Source of the DNA: Polynucleobacter sp. es-MAR-4
Lineage (GTDB): Bacteria > Pseudomonadota > Gammaproteobacteria > Burkholderiales > Burkholderiaceae
Length of the DNA stretch: 64,000 nt
Direction: 5' to 3'
NCBI RefSeq assembly: GCF_018882055.1
Contig: NZ_JACVPF010000001.1
Span: 682,001 to 746,000 of the forward strand
Below, one piece after another: positions 16,924-25,892 of this stretch. Positions within the stretch are counted from its first letter, which is position 1. Each line of letters starts with the position of its first letter. The position numbers and the translations under genes are program-made. The notes beneath the pieces are model-generated. The model searched no databases, was not told the DNA's origin, and saw only the letters and a list, made by a program, of their open reading frames with translations.

Positions 16924-18597
16924 ATGCCATTGCCCCCAATCCCAACTCAAATTGCTGGCCAAGTAAAAATTAGCAGTAAAGACACTCCAAATTTAAAGAA
17001 GCGTCCTGCACCAGCAAAAACTGTTGTGATGGAGAGCCATGCGCCAGATTGGGCAACAGATGTAGAAGAAGATTTATCTGCTGCTGAGGTCGCGCTTGAG
17101 AGGATTAAAAGTGATCGCAGTCCAGTTTCAGTTCGCAATGATCGCGGCGATAAGAAGGCAGCAAGCATCCCAGAAAAACCAAAACGCATTATTCGTACGG
17201 GACCCCCAAGCTTATTTGTGCTTGATACCAATGTATTAATGCATGATCCGAGCTCCCTGTTCCGCTTCTCTGAGCATGACCTCTTCCTGCCAATGACCAC
17301 TCTTGAGGAGCTGGATAACCATAAAAAAGGGATGACTGAAGTTGCGCGCAACGCCCGCACAGTCAGCCGCTCATTGGATCAATTGGTTGCCGGCACCAGC
17401 GGCACATTAGATGAAGGTATTCCTCTAAATAAATTAGGCAATCAGGATGTTTCTGGTCGCCTCTTTTTCCAGACCAAGTTAACTACCCAGGCATTGCCAG
17501 AAGGTTTGCCTGAAGGCAAAGGAGATAACCTCATCCTTGCGGTAGTGAGCGAACTCCAAAAGACCCGAAAAGGTCAAGAAGTGGTCTTGGTATCCAAAGA
17601 TATCAATATGCGCATTAAGGCTCGCGCCTTAGGTCTGCCTGCTGAAGATTATTTCAATGACCAGGTCTTAGAAGATCGCGACTTAATGTATTCCGGCGTC
17701 ATGACATTACCAGCAGACTTCTGGCCAAAACATGGCAAAGATATGGAGAGTTGGGCTGACGGTAAATCTGGCACGATGTTTTATCGCGTCACCGGCCCTT
17801 CTGTCCCAAGCATGCTGGTAAATGAGTTTGTTTATCAGGAAAATCCCGATGGCTCGACACCCTTTTATGCACAAGTAAAAGAAATCAACGGCAAAACTGC
17901 CCTCCTCCAAACCTTGAGAGATTTTTCTCATCAGAAAAACAATGTATGGAGCGTGACAGCACGTAACCGCGAACAAAACTTTGCAATGAATCTGCTGATG
18001 AACCCGGATGTGGATTTTATTACCTTACTGGGTCAAGCTGGTACCGGAAAAACCTTGCTGGCTTTAGCTGCTGGGCTTGAGCAGGTTTTAGACAGCAAGC
18101 GCTATAACGAAATTATCATTACTCGCGCAACTGTACCCGTGGGAGAAGACATCGGCTTCTTACCAGGCACTGAAGAAGAAAAAATGCAGCCTTGGATGGG
18201 TGCGTTTGATGACAATCTAGAGGTGTTACAACGCAATGAAGATGGCGCCGGTGAATGGGGACGCGCAGCTACACAAGAATTAATTCGTTCACGCATTAAA
18301 GTGAAAAGCATGAACTTCATGCGCGGCAGAACTTTTGTTAGTAAGTTTGTGATCATTGATGAAGCACAAAACTTAACTCCGAAGCAAATGAAGACCTTAG
18401 TTACTCGTGCGGGCCCAGGAACCAAGATTGTTTGCTTGGGTAATATTGCCCAGATCGATACCCCTTACTTAACTGAAGGCTCTTCAGGTCTAACTTATGT
18501 GGTTGATCGCTTCAAAGGCTGGCGTCATGGCGGACATGTGACTTTGGCTCGCGGTGAGCGTTCACGTCTTGCGGATCATGCTGCTGACGCACTCTAA
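16924..18597 (+). CDS. phoH: PIN-domain/PhoH-like ATPase
   Basis: A 557-residue two-domain protein. A PIN nuclease-like domain covers about residues 95-235 with the acidic FVLDTNVLMHD (Asp101) and TTLEELD. The PhoH ATPase domain covers about residues 345-555, with Walker A GQAGTGKT at 370-377 and Walker B FVIIDEAQNL. PIN-PhoH proteins are implicated in RNA processing or degradation coupled to helicase activity; the exact job here is unknown. The ATG at 16924 has AGGAGAG 7 bases upstream; an in-frame start at 16894 lies inside the terminator hairpin and is rejected. The NlpC gene overlaps its 3' end. Confidence 0.92.
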   Translation: MPLPPIPTQIAGQVKISSKDTPNLKKRPAPAKTVVMESHAPDWATDVEEDLSAAEVALERIKSDRSPVSVRNDRGDKKAASIPEKPKRIIRTGPPSLFVLDTNVLMHDPSSLFRFSEHDLFLPMTTLEELDNHKKGMTEVARNARTVSRSLDQLVAGTSGTLDEGIPLNKLGNQDVSGRLFFQTKLTTQALPEGLPEGKGDNLILAVVSELQKTRKGQEVVLVSKDINMRIKARALGLPAEDYFNDQVLEDRDLMYSGVMTLPADFWPKHGKDMESWADGKSGTMFYRVTGPSVPSMLVNEFVYQENPDGSTPFYAQVKEINGKTALLQTLRDFSHQKNNVWSVTARNREQNFAMNLLMNPDVDFITLLGQAGTGKTLLALAAGLEQVLDSKRYNEIIITRATVPVGEDIGFLPGTEEEKMQPWMGAFDDNLEVLQRNEDGAGEWGRAATQELIRSRIKVKSMNFMRGRTFVSKFVIIDEAQNLTPKQMKTLVTRAGPGTKIVCLGNIAQIDTPYLTEGSSGLTYVVDRFKGWRHGGHVTLARGERSRLADHAADAL

Positions 18598-19114
18598 GCA
18601 ATCCCCCTCATGCCGCACCTTAATCGGGTGCGGCATTTTTATTATCAGCCTACTCACCCTAGGGGGGTGCAGTACATTCAGCGGAAAATCTGGCGCTTCA
18701 CGCGTGACTCAGTTCAAACAGGACACTAGCGTTGGCACCGAAGACATCTCTATTGCTGCAGTTGGCTTAGTGGGGGTGCCCTATCGTTATGGTGGCAATA
18801 ATCCAAAAGCAGGATTTGATTGCAGCGGGCTCATTGTTTATGTTTACAACAAATCTGCCAACATCAAACTACCCAGAACCATTCAAGAAATGAGCAATCG
18901 AGGTCAAAGCGTAGACAATGGTCCGCCTGCACCAGGAGATCTCGTCTTCTTCAACACAACCGGCGCCAAGTATTCACATGCGGGCATTTATGTAGGACAA
19001 GGAAGATTTGTGCATGCCCCAAGCGCTGGAGGAACTGTACGCCTGGAGTACATCACTACGCCCTACTGGGCCGCTAGGTTTACCGAAGCCAGAAGACTCA
19101 CTACAGCAAATTAA
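18578..19114 (+). CDS. NlpC/P60 family lipoprotein (cell-wall endopeptidase)
   Basis: A 178-residue protein with a lipoprotein signal: hydrophobic GIFIISLLTL then LGGC, the lipid Cys at residue 31. The NlpC/P60 domain follows with catalytic Cys82 in FDCSG, His134 in YSHAGIYVG and a third residue His146 in FVHAP. Such enzymes cut gamma-D-Glu-diaminopimelate bonds in peptidoglycan stems, as Spr/MepS does. The ATG at 18578 overlaps the phoH 3' end by 20 bases; a GTG at 18554 is possible but adds only residues ahead of the signal. The gene ends 10 bases before the convergent autotransporter gene, with no clear terminator between. Confidence 0.9.
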   Translation: MLLTHSKQSPSCRTLIGCGIFIISLLTLGGCSTFSGKSGASRVTQFKQDTSVGTEDISIAAVGLVGVPYRYGGNNPKAGFDCSGLIVYVYNKSANIKLPRTIQEMSNRGQSVDNGPPAPGDLVFFNTTGAKYSHAGIYVGQGRFVHAPSAGGTVRLEYITTPYWAARFTEARRLTTAN

Positions 19115-19123
19115 TAGGGCTAA

Positions 19124-21184
19124 TTACAGGCCCACTGTATACGTAGCCATGACTGTGGCTGAGGTCAATGCTTGATAAGCTTCTTGGCGATAAATCGCAG
19201 AAATTCCAATACGCTCATTCATACTCAGATCATGAAAAACACCCAAACTTGCGGTTGGCCTTGTGCTGCGATAGTTATTATTCATTGCGATATTGAATTC
19301 ACCATTACCAGTGGTCACTAAATTACTAATATTTGCATTGGTATCTTTTTCGATACCAGCGCTAATAAGAAAGCTTGTTTTTTCGTTAAGCTTATGTGTT
19401 CCAGAAATTCCAGCAAGAACAGTTGTCGTGTAATTATCAATAGCGTTATACGTCAGTGGACTGGAAACTGTATTTGACTGACTCTCTGCATACCCATTCA
19501 TTCCACCAACTACGTAGCGCATTCCAGCATACGGCGATAGAACTGTCTTATTGTTTATGCCAAATCCGTATTTAAATAATCCAAGTACACCTTGTGATGT
19601 CAGGGAAGTGGAGCCTGTACCAGCCTCAGATACGCCAACTACCGGACGAGTTAGGGTTGCACCCTTGTTTGCGTACCCCGCAGAAACCTTTGTCTCTACA
19701 CCAGTACCATCCGGATTTTGCGACCATACGCCAAATACTCCAACCATTGGACTGCCGTTACTTAATTGGGCAATACCGCCAGGGGTGCTCTGCGAAAGAT
19801 TTTGATCTAGGTACCCACCAATCCGAATGTTGTTTGATACCCGATAGGCACCAATAACTAGAGCACTACTATTGTTGTAAGGATAGGCACTAACATTCGT
19901 AAACCTTCCGCCGGCAGAAACGCAAACATTATTTGCCCCGAATAATGAACAGTCATAGCTCATGCCATTGATCACACCAGCGGATTGCATAGAAAAAAGA
20001 CCCTGCAGTGCTGTACCCATACTAGATAGAGCAACTTGAGTGTCGTATGCAATCGGCGCAATTAAATAGGACTGGGTTGCAAGAGTCTCCTCAAGTGCAG
20101 CTAGGCTGGGCTGCACAACAGGGCTCAACACTAAATCCGTCTTATCTGCAGGGCCATTAATACGATGCACTAAAGCCCATTGATACTGAGTTCCACCTAT
20201 AGTGACAGTTCCATATGAATTGCCTAAATTATTTATCTTGATTCCTGAGAGCACAGTAACGTAGGTAGTTGCAGCTACAGTAGAGGTGCTAGCAACCGCA
20301 AAATTCATCACACCAGTTACGACTCCATTGCTAGCATCTAACTTACCGTAAGCAGTTGGACTTGCAATCACTGCGTTGTAATTCGTAGGCAGCACACCAG
20401 AAAACGTTAGAGGGTTTGAGCCACCCTGAGAGTTGGTAAGAGAAATAATGTTTCCGGCACTATAAATACCAAATGCATTCGCCCCATTAGCTGTGATTGT
20501 TCCAGTATTTTGAATGGTAACCGACCCAACTCCTGAAACTTGAATGCCATGAGCCGCTGAACCATTAGTCGTAATGAGGCCAGTATTAACGATGGAATTG
20601 ACTACAGAGCCTGATGTGGACCCAGAAACCAAACGCATACCTGCGGCGCCAACACCATCAGTCTGAATACGACCATCATTAGTCAAGGCATTGGCGACTG
20701 ATGAAGCATTAGTAGCGCTTACATACATACCAGCAGCATATCCACCACCAGTGTATATAGTGCCATTAGATTCATTCACCAAAGTGTTTCCACCAGCTTG
20801 GGATCGACCATTTGCACCGGAAGACATGCCGTATCCATAATAAAAAGAGCTGGTATTTAAATTGCCACGGTTACTAATATTTGCATTGCTTCCAACCCCA
20901 ACTGTAGAGCCATCAATAATCAAGGATGTTCCATTGAGGATATTGACTGTTACATAATTCCCAAGCGTTGTTGATCCCTGCGTAGATATAACACCTGAAG
21001 TGGCATCTGGGCTTACTGATGAACTACATGTCACCGTCACTCGAGCACTTGAAGTTCCTGCATCAGGAGTGTAGTTATTACAACCTCCTACTGATGCAGC
21101 AAAACTAGTGCTAGAAAAAAATATAAAAAAGCAGCCCAATAATTTCATGAGCAATATAGGGGATTTAAATACGAGATATTTCAT
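19124..21184 (-). CDS. Autotransporter-like outer-membrane protein
   Basis: A 686-residue protein with an N-terminal signal peptide (about 1-30, FFSSTSFAA). Residues 139-240 carry about four copies of a loose N-x-G-x-I-x-T-x-G-x-x-A-x-G-I/M repeat, as expected of a short right-handed beta-helix passenger rich in Ser, Thr, Gly and Asn. From about residue 385 the sequence resembles an autotransporter beta-barrel (alternating strands, SPYAGMRYVVGG, GISGTHKLNEKTSF). The C-terminal residues are MATYTVGL, without the usual terminal Phe or Trp. A surface protein of unknown ligand is the likeliest reading. Two Cys residues flank the mature N-terminus and a pair (DCSLFGANNVCVS) begins the barrel region. 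Confidence 0.75.
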   Translation of the reverse strand: MKYLVFKSPILLMKLLGCFFIFFSSTSFAASVGGCNNYTPDAGTSSARVTVTCSSSVSPDATSGVISTQGSTTLGNYVTVNILNGTSLIIDGSTVGVGSNANISNRGNLNTSSFYYGYGMSSGANGRSQAGGNTLVNESNGTIYTGGGYAAGMYVSATNASSVANALTNDGRIQTDGVGAAGMRLVSGSTSGSVVNSIVNTGLITTNGSAAHGIQVSGVGSVTIQNTGTITANGANAFGIYSAGNIISLTNSQGGSNPLTFSGVLPTNYNAVIASPTAYGKLDASNGVVTGVMNFAVASTSTVAATTYVTVLSGIKINNLGNSYGTVTIGGTQYQWALVHRINGPADKTDLVLSPVVQPSLAALEETLATQSYLIAPIAYDTQVALSSMGTALQGLFSMQSAGVINGMSYDCSLFGANNVCVSAGGRFTNVSAYPYNNSSALVIGAYRVSNNIRIGGYLDQNLSQSTPGGIAQLSNGSPMVGVFGVWSQNPDGTGVETKVSAGYANKGATLTRPVVGVSEAGTGSTSLTSQGVLGLFKYGFGINNKTVLSPYAGMRYVVGGMNGYAESQSNTVSSPLTYNAIDNYTTTVLAGISGTHKLNEKTSFLISAGIEKDTNANISNLVTTGNGEFNIAMNNNYRSTRPTASLGVFHDLSMNERIGISAIYRQEAYQALTSATVMATYTVGL

Positions 21185-21323
21185 AAAATCAATTTTTAGC
21201 GCTAGATTTGGATAATGGCCAAATGATAATTAGCTCTATAGTTAAGATCTATTAACCCAACAGCTAATATGCTTTCGAATATTTATTAGAAATAATGAAT
21301 TACCAACCCGAGGAGAGATTCAC
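21185..21323. promoter_or_regulatory. Divergent AT-rich control region
   Basis: This 139-base gap separates the autotransporter gene (minus) and the PsiF-like gene (plus) and must hold both promoters. The plus gene has a strong ribosome site, GAGGAGAG, ending 8 bases before its ATG. The region is AT-rich with several TATT/TAAT motifs, but I cannot single out a promoter pair or a PhoB-type box. Confidence 0.4.
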
Positions 21324-21593
21324 ATGAAAAAAATCATCATTGCTTTAAGCATTGCATTCAGTTTTGCAATCCCATCTATCGCTTTTGCAGATCAAGCTGC
21401 TTGCGAAGCTAAGGCAGTCAGCAAGGATGGTAAGCCACTGTATGGCGCTGCTAAAGATGCCTCCATCAAGAAATGTATGGGTAGCGCTGCTGCTGATAAT
21501 AGCTGCGAAGCTAAGGCAGTAAGCAAGGATGGTAAGCCACTGTATGGGGCCGCTAAAGCTGCATCGATTAAGAAGTGTGAAGGCGGCAAGTAA
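21324..21593 (+). CDS. Small secreted PsiF-repeat-like protein
   Basis: An 89-residue protein with a signal peptide (about 1-22, ending AFA) followed by two nearly identical 25-residue units starting CEAKAVSKDGKPLYGAAK and ending KKC. Two units with flanking Cys, a central L-x-G-x-A and a final K-x-C resemble the PsiF repeat of E. coli, a phosphate-starvation-induced protein. Function is unknown, and the resemblance is judged by eye. Each unit has a Cys at both ends, so a disulfide per unit in the periplasm is plausible. Preceded by GAGGAGAG and followed by a strong terminator, it is a single-gene transcript, probably well expressed. Confidence 0.8.
   Translation: MKKIIIALSIAFSFAIPSIAFADQAACEAKAVSKDGKPLYGAAKDASIKKCMGSAAADNSCEAKAVSKDGKPLYGAAKAASIKKCEGGK
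21402..21578 (+). repeat. Tandem 75-base coding repeat
   Basis: Units 21402-21476 and 21504-21578 are identical at 67 of 75 bases, separated by 27 bases. Of the eight differences seven are synonymous; the other changes Asp to Ala. This points to an internal gene duplication kept under protein-level constraint. Confidence 0.95.
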
Positions 21594-21611
21594 TTCACCT
21601 TTCTTCAAACT

Positions 21612-21638
21612 AAAAGCCTCGCAATGCGAGGCTTTTTT
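21612..21638 (+). terminator. Intrinsic terminator of the PsiF-like gene
   Basis: AAAAGCCTCGC pairs with GCGAGGCTTTT around a 3-base loop (AAT), followed by further T. It lies between convergent genes, and the A-run on the other side makes it usable for dnaB on the minus strand as well. Confidence 0.9.
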
Positions 21639-21677
21639 ATTCGTATTAACTGCAACTCTTACTTGATTGGCTTTGAA

Positions 21678-23117
21678 TTAGAACGGCTCATACCCGCCTG
21701 AAGAATATCCAACCGATCCCATCGCCAAGTTATCAAACTTGGTATATGGACCCTGCCAGCTCAGACGAATTGTTCCGATTGGGCCGTTACGCTGCTTACC
21801 AATGATGATTTCAGCAACGCCTTTATCTTGGGTTGTATCTGGGTGATAGACCTCATCACGATAGATGAACATAATTAAGTCGGCATCTTGCTCGATCGCA
21901 CCTGACTCACGCAAATCAGACATGATTGGACGCTTGTTAGGGCGTTGCTCAAGACCACGATTTAACTGTGACAGAGCCACTACAGGGCACTGCAATTCTT
22001 TTGCGAGCGATTTAAGGGAACGTGAGATCTCAGAAATCTCAGTGGCACGGTTCTCGGAGCCAGAGCCACTCATCAACTGCAAGTAATCAATTACAACGAG
22101 GCCAAGTGTTCCGCCAAAGTTACGAGCGATACGACGCGCACGTGCACGCAACTCTAAACTTGAAAGAGCACCAGTCTCATCAATCAAAATTTGGGTATTA
22201 CTTAAGCGGGCAATTGCATCGGTAACGCGTGGCCATTCATCATCCTGCAGCTTACCTGTACGCATACGACCTTGGTCAACGCGCCCTACTGAGCCTAGCA
22301 AGCGAGCAGCTAACTGCTCACCCGACATCTCCATTGAGAAAACAACGACTGGCAAGCCTTCGGCCAATGCGACGTTCTCCGCAATGTTTAATGCAAATGC
22401 TGTTTTACCCATGGACGGTCTTCCAGCAACAATCACTAAGTCGCCTTTTTGCAGACCGCTAGTTTGTTTATCTAGATCAATAAATCCAGTTGCAATACCA
22501 GTAATGTCGCTCCCACCTTGACGGTTGTAGAGCTCATCAATACGAGCGACAACAGTTTTAAGTAAGGGTTCAATCTCGAGGTAATCCGCCTTGCGACTGC
22601 CCTCTTCACCAATTTGCAAAATGCGTGACTCCGCTTCGTCCAAGAGCGTTCTCACTGAACGGCCCTCTGGAACAAATGCAGAATTCACAATGTTGTCAGA
22701 TACTTCAATCAAGCGACGCAGAATGCTGCGGTCACGAACAATGTCGGCATAGCCCTTGATGTTCGCTGCACTTGGTGTGCTTTGCGCTAATGAATTGAGG
22801 TAATCAATTCCAACCAAATCACCACCCTGTTCGGACTTAACGGCCTCATGAACAGTAATGACGTCAGCAGGATGATTGTCGCCAACTAAACGCTGAATGA
22901 CCTTATAGATCAAAGCATGTTCAGGGCGATAGAAATCTTTATCAGTTAACACGCCACCCAGACGATCCCAGGCAGTGTTATCGATCAGTAGACCGCCGAG
23001 CAAAGATTGCTCGGCTTCTACAGAATGCGGCGGTACTTTTAAAGCCTGCAAGGCTGCATCCCCAGAACCCATCATGCCAGGATTTGACATAAGGGAGCGT
23101 GAGCGGGATTCAGCCAT
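21678..23117 (-). CDS. dnaB: Replicative DNA helicase DnaB
   Basis: A 479-residue hexameric helicase that unwinds DNA ahead of the replication fork. The N-terminal domain has VPPHSVEAEQSLLGGLL, the C-terminal RecA-like core has Walker A GRPSMGKTAF and Walker B LVVIDYLQLM, then LSQLNRGLEQRPNKRP and DLRESGAIEQDAD. No intein is present. It is the last gene of rpsF-priB-rpsR-rplI-dnaB, 24 bases after rplI, linking primosome and ribosomal proteins in one transcript. Confidence 0.98.
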   Translation of the reverse strand: MAESRSRSLMSNPGMMGSGDAALQALKVPPHSVEAEQSLLGGLLIDNTAWDRLGGVLTDKDFYRPEHALIYKVIQRLVGDNHPADVITVHEAVKSEQGGDLVGIDYLNSLAQSTPSAANIKGYADIVRDRSILRRLIEVSDNIVNSAFVPEGRSVRTLLDEAESRILQIGEEGSRKADYLEIEPLLKTVVARIDELYNRQGGSDITGIATGFIDLDKQTSGLQKGDLVIVAGRPSMGKTAFALNIAENVALAEGLPVVVFSMEMSGEQLAARLLGSVGRVDQGRMRTGKLQDDEWPRVTDAIARLSNTQILIDETGALSSLELRARARRIARNFGGTLGLVVIDYLQLMSGSGSENRATEISEISRSLKSLAKELQCPVVALSQLNRGLEQRPNKRPIMSDLRESGAIEQDADLIMFIYRDEVYHPDTTQDKGVAEIIIGKQRNGPIGTIRLSWQGPYTKFDNLAMGSVGYSSGGYEPF

Positions 23118-23141
23118 GAGGCTAGCTTACAGATCTAAAAC

Positions 23142-23594
23142 TTACGCTTGCTCGCCAACTACGCGGATAGTGATGTCAGCCACTACATCGGTATGAACAG
23201 CTACCGCTACAGGGTGATCACCAACCATCTTCAACGGGCCAGTAGGCATACGTACAGAAGCTTTTTCGATTACAAAGCCTTTAGCTTTCAAAGCATCAGC
23301 GATGTCATGATTGGTTACAGAACCAAACAAACGACCGTCAACACCTGCTTTTTGACCGATTTCGAGAACCAAGTCTTTGAGCTTTGCGCCAACCGCTTCA
23401 GCAGCAGCTAATTTCTCAGCAGCCAATTTTTCCAACTCAGCACGACGCACTGCAAAGTCAGCGATTGCTGTTTCAGTTGCACGACGAGCTTTACGTTGTG
23501 GGATTAGGAAATTACGAGCGTAACCGTCTTTAACACGAACGATGTCACCGAGGTTGCCCAGGTTAATTACTTTTTCTAAAAGAATGATTTGCAT
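23142..23594 (-). CDS. rplI: 50S ribosomal protein L9
   Basis: The 150-residue L9 begins [17 protein letters not shown], the standard start of the family, so the ATG at 23594 is used; the frame stays open for 21 further codons upstream, but those lie in the end of rpsR. GGGAG precedes the ATG. The N-domain ([15 protein letters not shown]), the long connecting helix (about 45-75) and the C-domain ([16 protein letters not shown]) are all present. Confidence 0.98.
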   Translation of the reverse strand: MQIILLEKVINLGNLGDIVRVKDGYARNFLIPQRKARRATETAIADFAVRRAELEKLAAEKLAAAEAVGAKLKDLVLEIGQKAGVDGRLFGSVTNHDIADALKAKGFVIEKASVRMPTGPLKMVGDHPVAVAVHTDVVADITIRVVGEQA

Positions 23595-23607
23595 TGAGGG
23601 CTCCCAA

Positions 23608-23880
23608 TTATTTCTTGTGTTGATCGGAGAATGGCAACAAAGCCAAGTAACGAGCACGCTTGATAGCAGTGTCTAACTGACGCTGATATTTAGCTTTAGT
23701 GCCTGTCAAACGTGCAGGAGTGATCTTAGCGTTTTCGCCAATGAAGTCCTTCAATGTATCTACATCTTTGTAATCAATCTGTTCTACGCCAGCAACAGTG
23801 AAACGGCAATAACGCTTACGCTTGAACAATGGGTTCTGAGCTGGTTTCTTTTTGAAATCGGGTTTCTTTCCAAACGCCAT
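23608..23880 (-). CDS. rpsR: 30S ribosomal protein S18
   Basis: The 90-residue S18 with [21 protein letters not shown] and [28 protein letters not shown]. It partners with S6 on the platform of the small subunit. It lies between priB and rplI in the usual order. The N-terminus carries extra Lys/Pro residues ([13 protein letters not shown]), as in other betaproteobacteria. Confidence 0.98.
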   Translation of the reverse strand: MAFGKKPDFKKKPAQNPLFKRKRYCRFTVAGVEQIDYKDVDTLKDFIGENAKITPARLTGTKAKYQRQLDTAIKRARYLALLPFSDQHKK

Positions 23881-23893
23881 GATGATTTCCTCT

Positions 23894-24187
23894 TTAATTT
23901 TTCAATTGAATATGGGTGATATGGAAAACAAGTCTTTGATTACGTAGAGTCTTGGGTGCTAAGAATCCCTCAAATACTGCCTCGGCTCCTAAATCCATTT
24001 GCTCTAAGCCCTTTTGAATCGGGCCAATTGCTATGGCTTCAACACTCATCTGAATTTTCCTTGCTACTCCTACCTCGCTTACTTCGCCGCTATGTTCTAG
24101 CTGGCAATGCATCACCGGTATTCCTGCAGGTGTAAATCGAATCGCGTCTTTAGCTACCAAGAATGCAGTTAGGGTGAAATGATTCAA
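23894..24187 (-). CDS. priB: Primosomal replication protein N, PriB
   Basis: A 97-residue single OB-fold single-strand DNA-binding protein used in PriA-dependent fork restart. It starts [33 protein letters not shown] and ends [10 protein letters not shown], typical of the family, and its place between rpsF and rpsR is diagnostic. The start codon is TTG at 24187, with GGAG 8 bases upstream; no ATG is available nearer the conserved N-terminus, suggesting deliberately lower translation than the ribosomal neighbours. Confidence 0.94.
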   Translation of the reverse strand: MNHFTLTAFLVAKDAIRFTPAGIPVMHCQLEHSGEVSEVGVARKIQMSVEAIAIGPIQKGLEQMDLGAEAVFEGFLAPKTLRNQRLVFHITHIQLKN

Positions 24188-24246
24188 CGCCGCTCCGTCA
24201 CTCTGATACGTTTTCTAGTCTGTGTATTCCTCTTCAAATTTCTAAC

Positions 24247-24621
24247 TTAAGCCGCTGCTACAGGAGCGTCGGATTGAGCTGATTTGCGCGCTTCTTCACG
24301 TTGCACTTCTTTCATCATGATGGAAGGCTCTGTTTCAGCTTTCTTAGTCTTGATGATGAGGTGACGCAAAACAGCATCGTTAAATTTGAATGCGTGCTCG
24401 AGCTCGTCCAGAGTTTTCTGGTCGCACTCAATATTCATACAAACGTAATGGGCTTTAGCAAGTTTGTCGATCATGTAAGCCATCTGACGACGACCCCAAT
24501 CTTCCATACGATGAATTTTGCCGCCAGCAGCAGCTAATGTCGCTTTGTAGCGATCGATCATCGCAGGCACTTGCTCGCTTTGGTCCGGGTGGACGATAAA
24601 GACGATTTCATAATGACGCAT
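24247..24621 (-). CDS. rpsF: 30S ribosomal protein S6
   Basis: The 124-residue S6 beginning [19 protein letters not shown], with [22 protein letters not shown] and the C-terminal tail ending SDAPVAAA. It is first in rpsF-priB-rpsR-rplI-dnaB. AAGGAG precedes the ATG. In several bacteria the S6:S18 complex binds the rpsF leader as a repressor; a hairpin upstream could serve here. Confidence 0.98.
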   Translation of the reverse strand: MRHYEIVFIVHPDQSEQVPAMIDRYKATLAAAGGKIHRMEDWGRRQMAYMIDKLAKAHYVCMNIECDQKTLDELEHAFKFNDAVLRHLIIKTKKAETEPSIMMKEVQREEARKSAQSDAPVAAA

Positions 24622-24658
24622 CTAACACTCCTTAAGGATAAAGTCACCTGGGCGTCTT

Positions 24659-24686
24659 GCTAACTTCCGATGGTTTTAAAGTTAGC
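24659..24686 (-). promoter_or_regulatory. Hairpin in the rpsF leader, possible S6:S18 control site
   Basis: On the minus strand GCTAACTT and AAGTTAGC form a perfect 8-bp stem with a 12-base loop (TAAAACCATCGG), 37 bases before the rpsF ATG. The position suits the autoregulatory S6 leader known in other bacteria, but I do not see that motif's CCG bulge clearly, so the role is only suggested. Confidence 0.35.
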
Positions 24687-24754
24687 GCCAGTGTGACAAG
24701 GTAGTAACAAATTGTAGGTAAAACTAACTACAGAAATTTACTGCTTTTAAGTCC

Positions 24755-25831
24755 TTACCGAATTTCAGGTAAGTCCGCTATTCTAGCAAAAAAATCCTGC
24801 CAAGTCAGGGGTTTACCGGCTATTTTTGCCTGTTTTGCCGCATTTAGAGCCAATTGGAGCGCAATTCTGGCTCTCGGTGCTGTTAAGGGCCCTGAAGCAC
24901 AACATCCAGCTGGATCTAACCTAGGAATATTTCTCAAAGTAGCCCCAGCACCTGTTCTAGTCGTTCTCACCAAGGCAATCCCTTGGGTCATTGCCCGCTC
25001 CAAAGGCGCTACCCAGTCATCATGAAAGTCACCATGCCCTGTCCCGGCAATAACAAAGCCTTCAACAGCACTATTGAGCCACTGTGTGATGGTTTCAGGA
25101 CGTGCGCCTGCATGACTGGTCAAGATCTCAACCCAAGGCCACTCACGCTCTTGTGGAATTGGTAAATCCTCAGTCCACGCCGCCTGAACAGCCTTGACGC
25201 CTGATAACCAAGAGGGATTGATTAGTCCAACCGAGCTAGACGGGGCATCTTGCAAAGGGGCATTCAGAGCTGTAGCGTGGCGCTTAGCCAAATCGATCGC
25301 CATACATCCTCGCCCATCCATGACCGCATAGATGCCACCAGGACAGTTATCAATGGAAGTAGAAGCCCAGCGCAATGCATCCAAAAGATTTGAGGGGCCA
25401 TCAGCTCCGGGCACATTACTTGCTAGCATTGCCCCCGTCAAAACTACTCGCTTGCGCTGAGTTTGGGCTAATTTTCCACAAGTAGCCTGCAAAAATACGC
25501 CCGTCTCCTCGATCGTGTCGGTGCCATGGGTCACCACAAGCCCCTTGACCCTTTCATCTAGAAGAGCCTCACTTACAGCTAGCCCCAGCATAGTCAGATG
25601 GGCTTCAGTCAAATTACTACTATCGATGTTTACTAGCTGGCGCGATACCAACTTAACACCCTCAGGCACCACTGACTGAACATGCGCTACCAATGCATCA
25701 ACCCCTACCTGGCCAGCTTGGTATTGAAGAGGGTTTTCTGCGGGGTTTGGGGCAAGACCCGCAATCGTGCCACCCATACCTAAAACCAAAAGATGGGGTG
25801 TATTTTCAGAAACGTTCGAAATTGAGCTCAT
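24755..25831 (-). CDS. Asparaginase
   Basis: A 358-residue bacterial-type L-asparaginase: LLVLGMGGTIAG near residue 20 holds the nucleophile Thr, and VVTHGTDTIEETG holds the second conserved Thr-Asp pair. LTGAMLASNVPGADGPSNL and the late VIAGTGHGDFHDD are also typical. No signal peptide is evident, suggesting a cytoplasmic type. The start at 25831 puts the family motif at its normal distance; an in-frame start at 25948 would run across the divergent lexA promoter and into lexA itself and is rejected. Glutaminase side activity cannot be judged. Confidence 0.92.
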   Translation of the reverse strand: MSSISNVSENTPHLLVLGMGGTIAGLAPNPAENPLQYQAGQVGVDALVAHVQSVVPEGVKLVSRQLVNIDSSNLTEAHLTMLGLAVSEALLDERVKGLVVTHGTDTIEETGVFLQATCGKLAQTQRKRVVLTGAMLASNVPGADGPSNLLDALRWASTSIDNCPGGIYAVMDGRGCMAIDLAKRHATALNAPLQDAPSSSVGLINPSWLSGVKAVQAAWTEDLPIPQEREWPWVEILTSHAGARPETITQWLNSAVEGFVIAGTGHGDFHDDWVAPLERAMTQGIALVRTTRTGAGATLRNIPRLDPAGCCASGPLTAPRARIALQLALNAAKQAKIAGKPLTWQDFFARIADLPEIR

Positions 25832-25857
25832 TTCACCATTATCCGCCTCCAAATAGC

Positions 25858-25886
25858 TTGAATATTCAAATAGTGCTGTATACAAT
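25858..25886 (+). promoter_or_regulatory. lexA promoter
   Basis: TTGAAT (25858-25863) and TACAAT (25881-25886) with an exact 17-base spacer, a near-consensus sigma-70 promoter. The expected first transcribed base is 25893, which is the A of the lexA ATG. Confidence 0.75.
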
Positions 25887-25891
25887 CCCAG
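25876..25891 (+). promoter_or_regulatory. LexA operator (SOS box)
   Basis: CTG-N10-CAG, the proteobacterial SOS-box pattern, spans 25876-25891 and covers the -10 element of the lexA promoter. Bound LexA would exclude RNA polymerase, giving autorepression. The divergent asparaginase start is 45 bases away and could be affected too. Confidence 0.8.
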
Positions 25892-25892
25892 T

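Noticed and set aside
21345..21608. Open frames antisense to the PsiF-like gene
   Set aside because: They merely mirror the duplicated coding units; the plus frame has the signal peptide, ribosome site, synonymous-change pattern and terminator.
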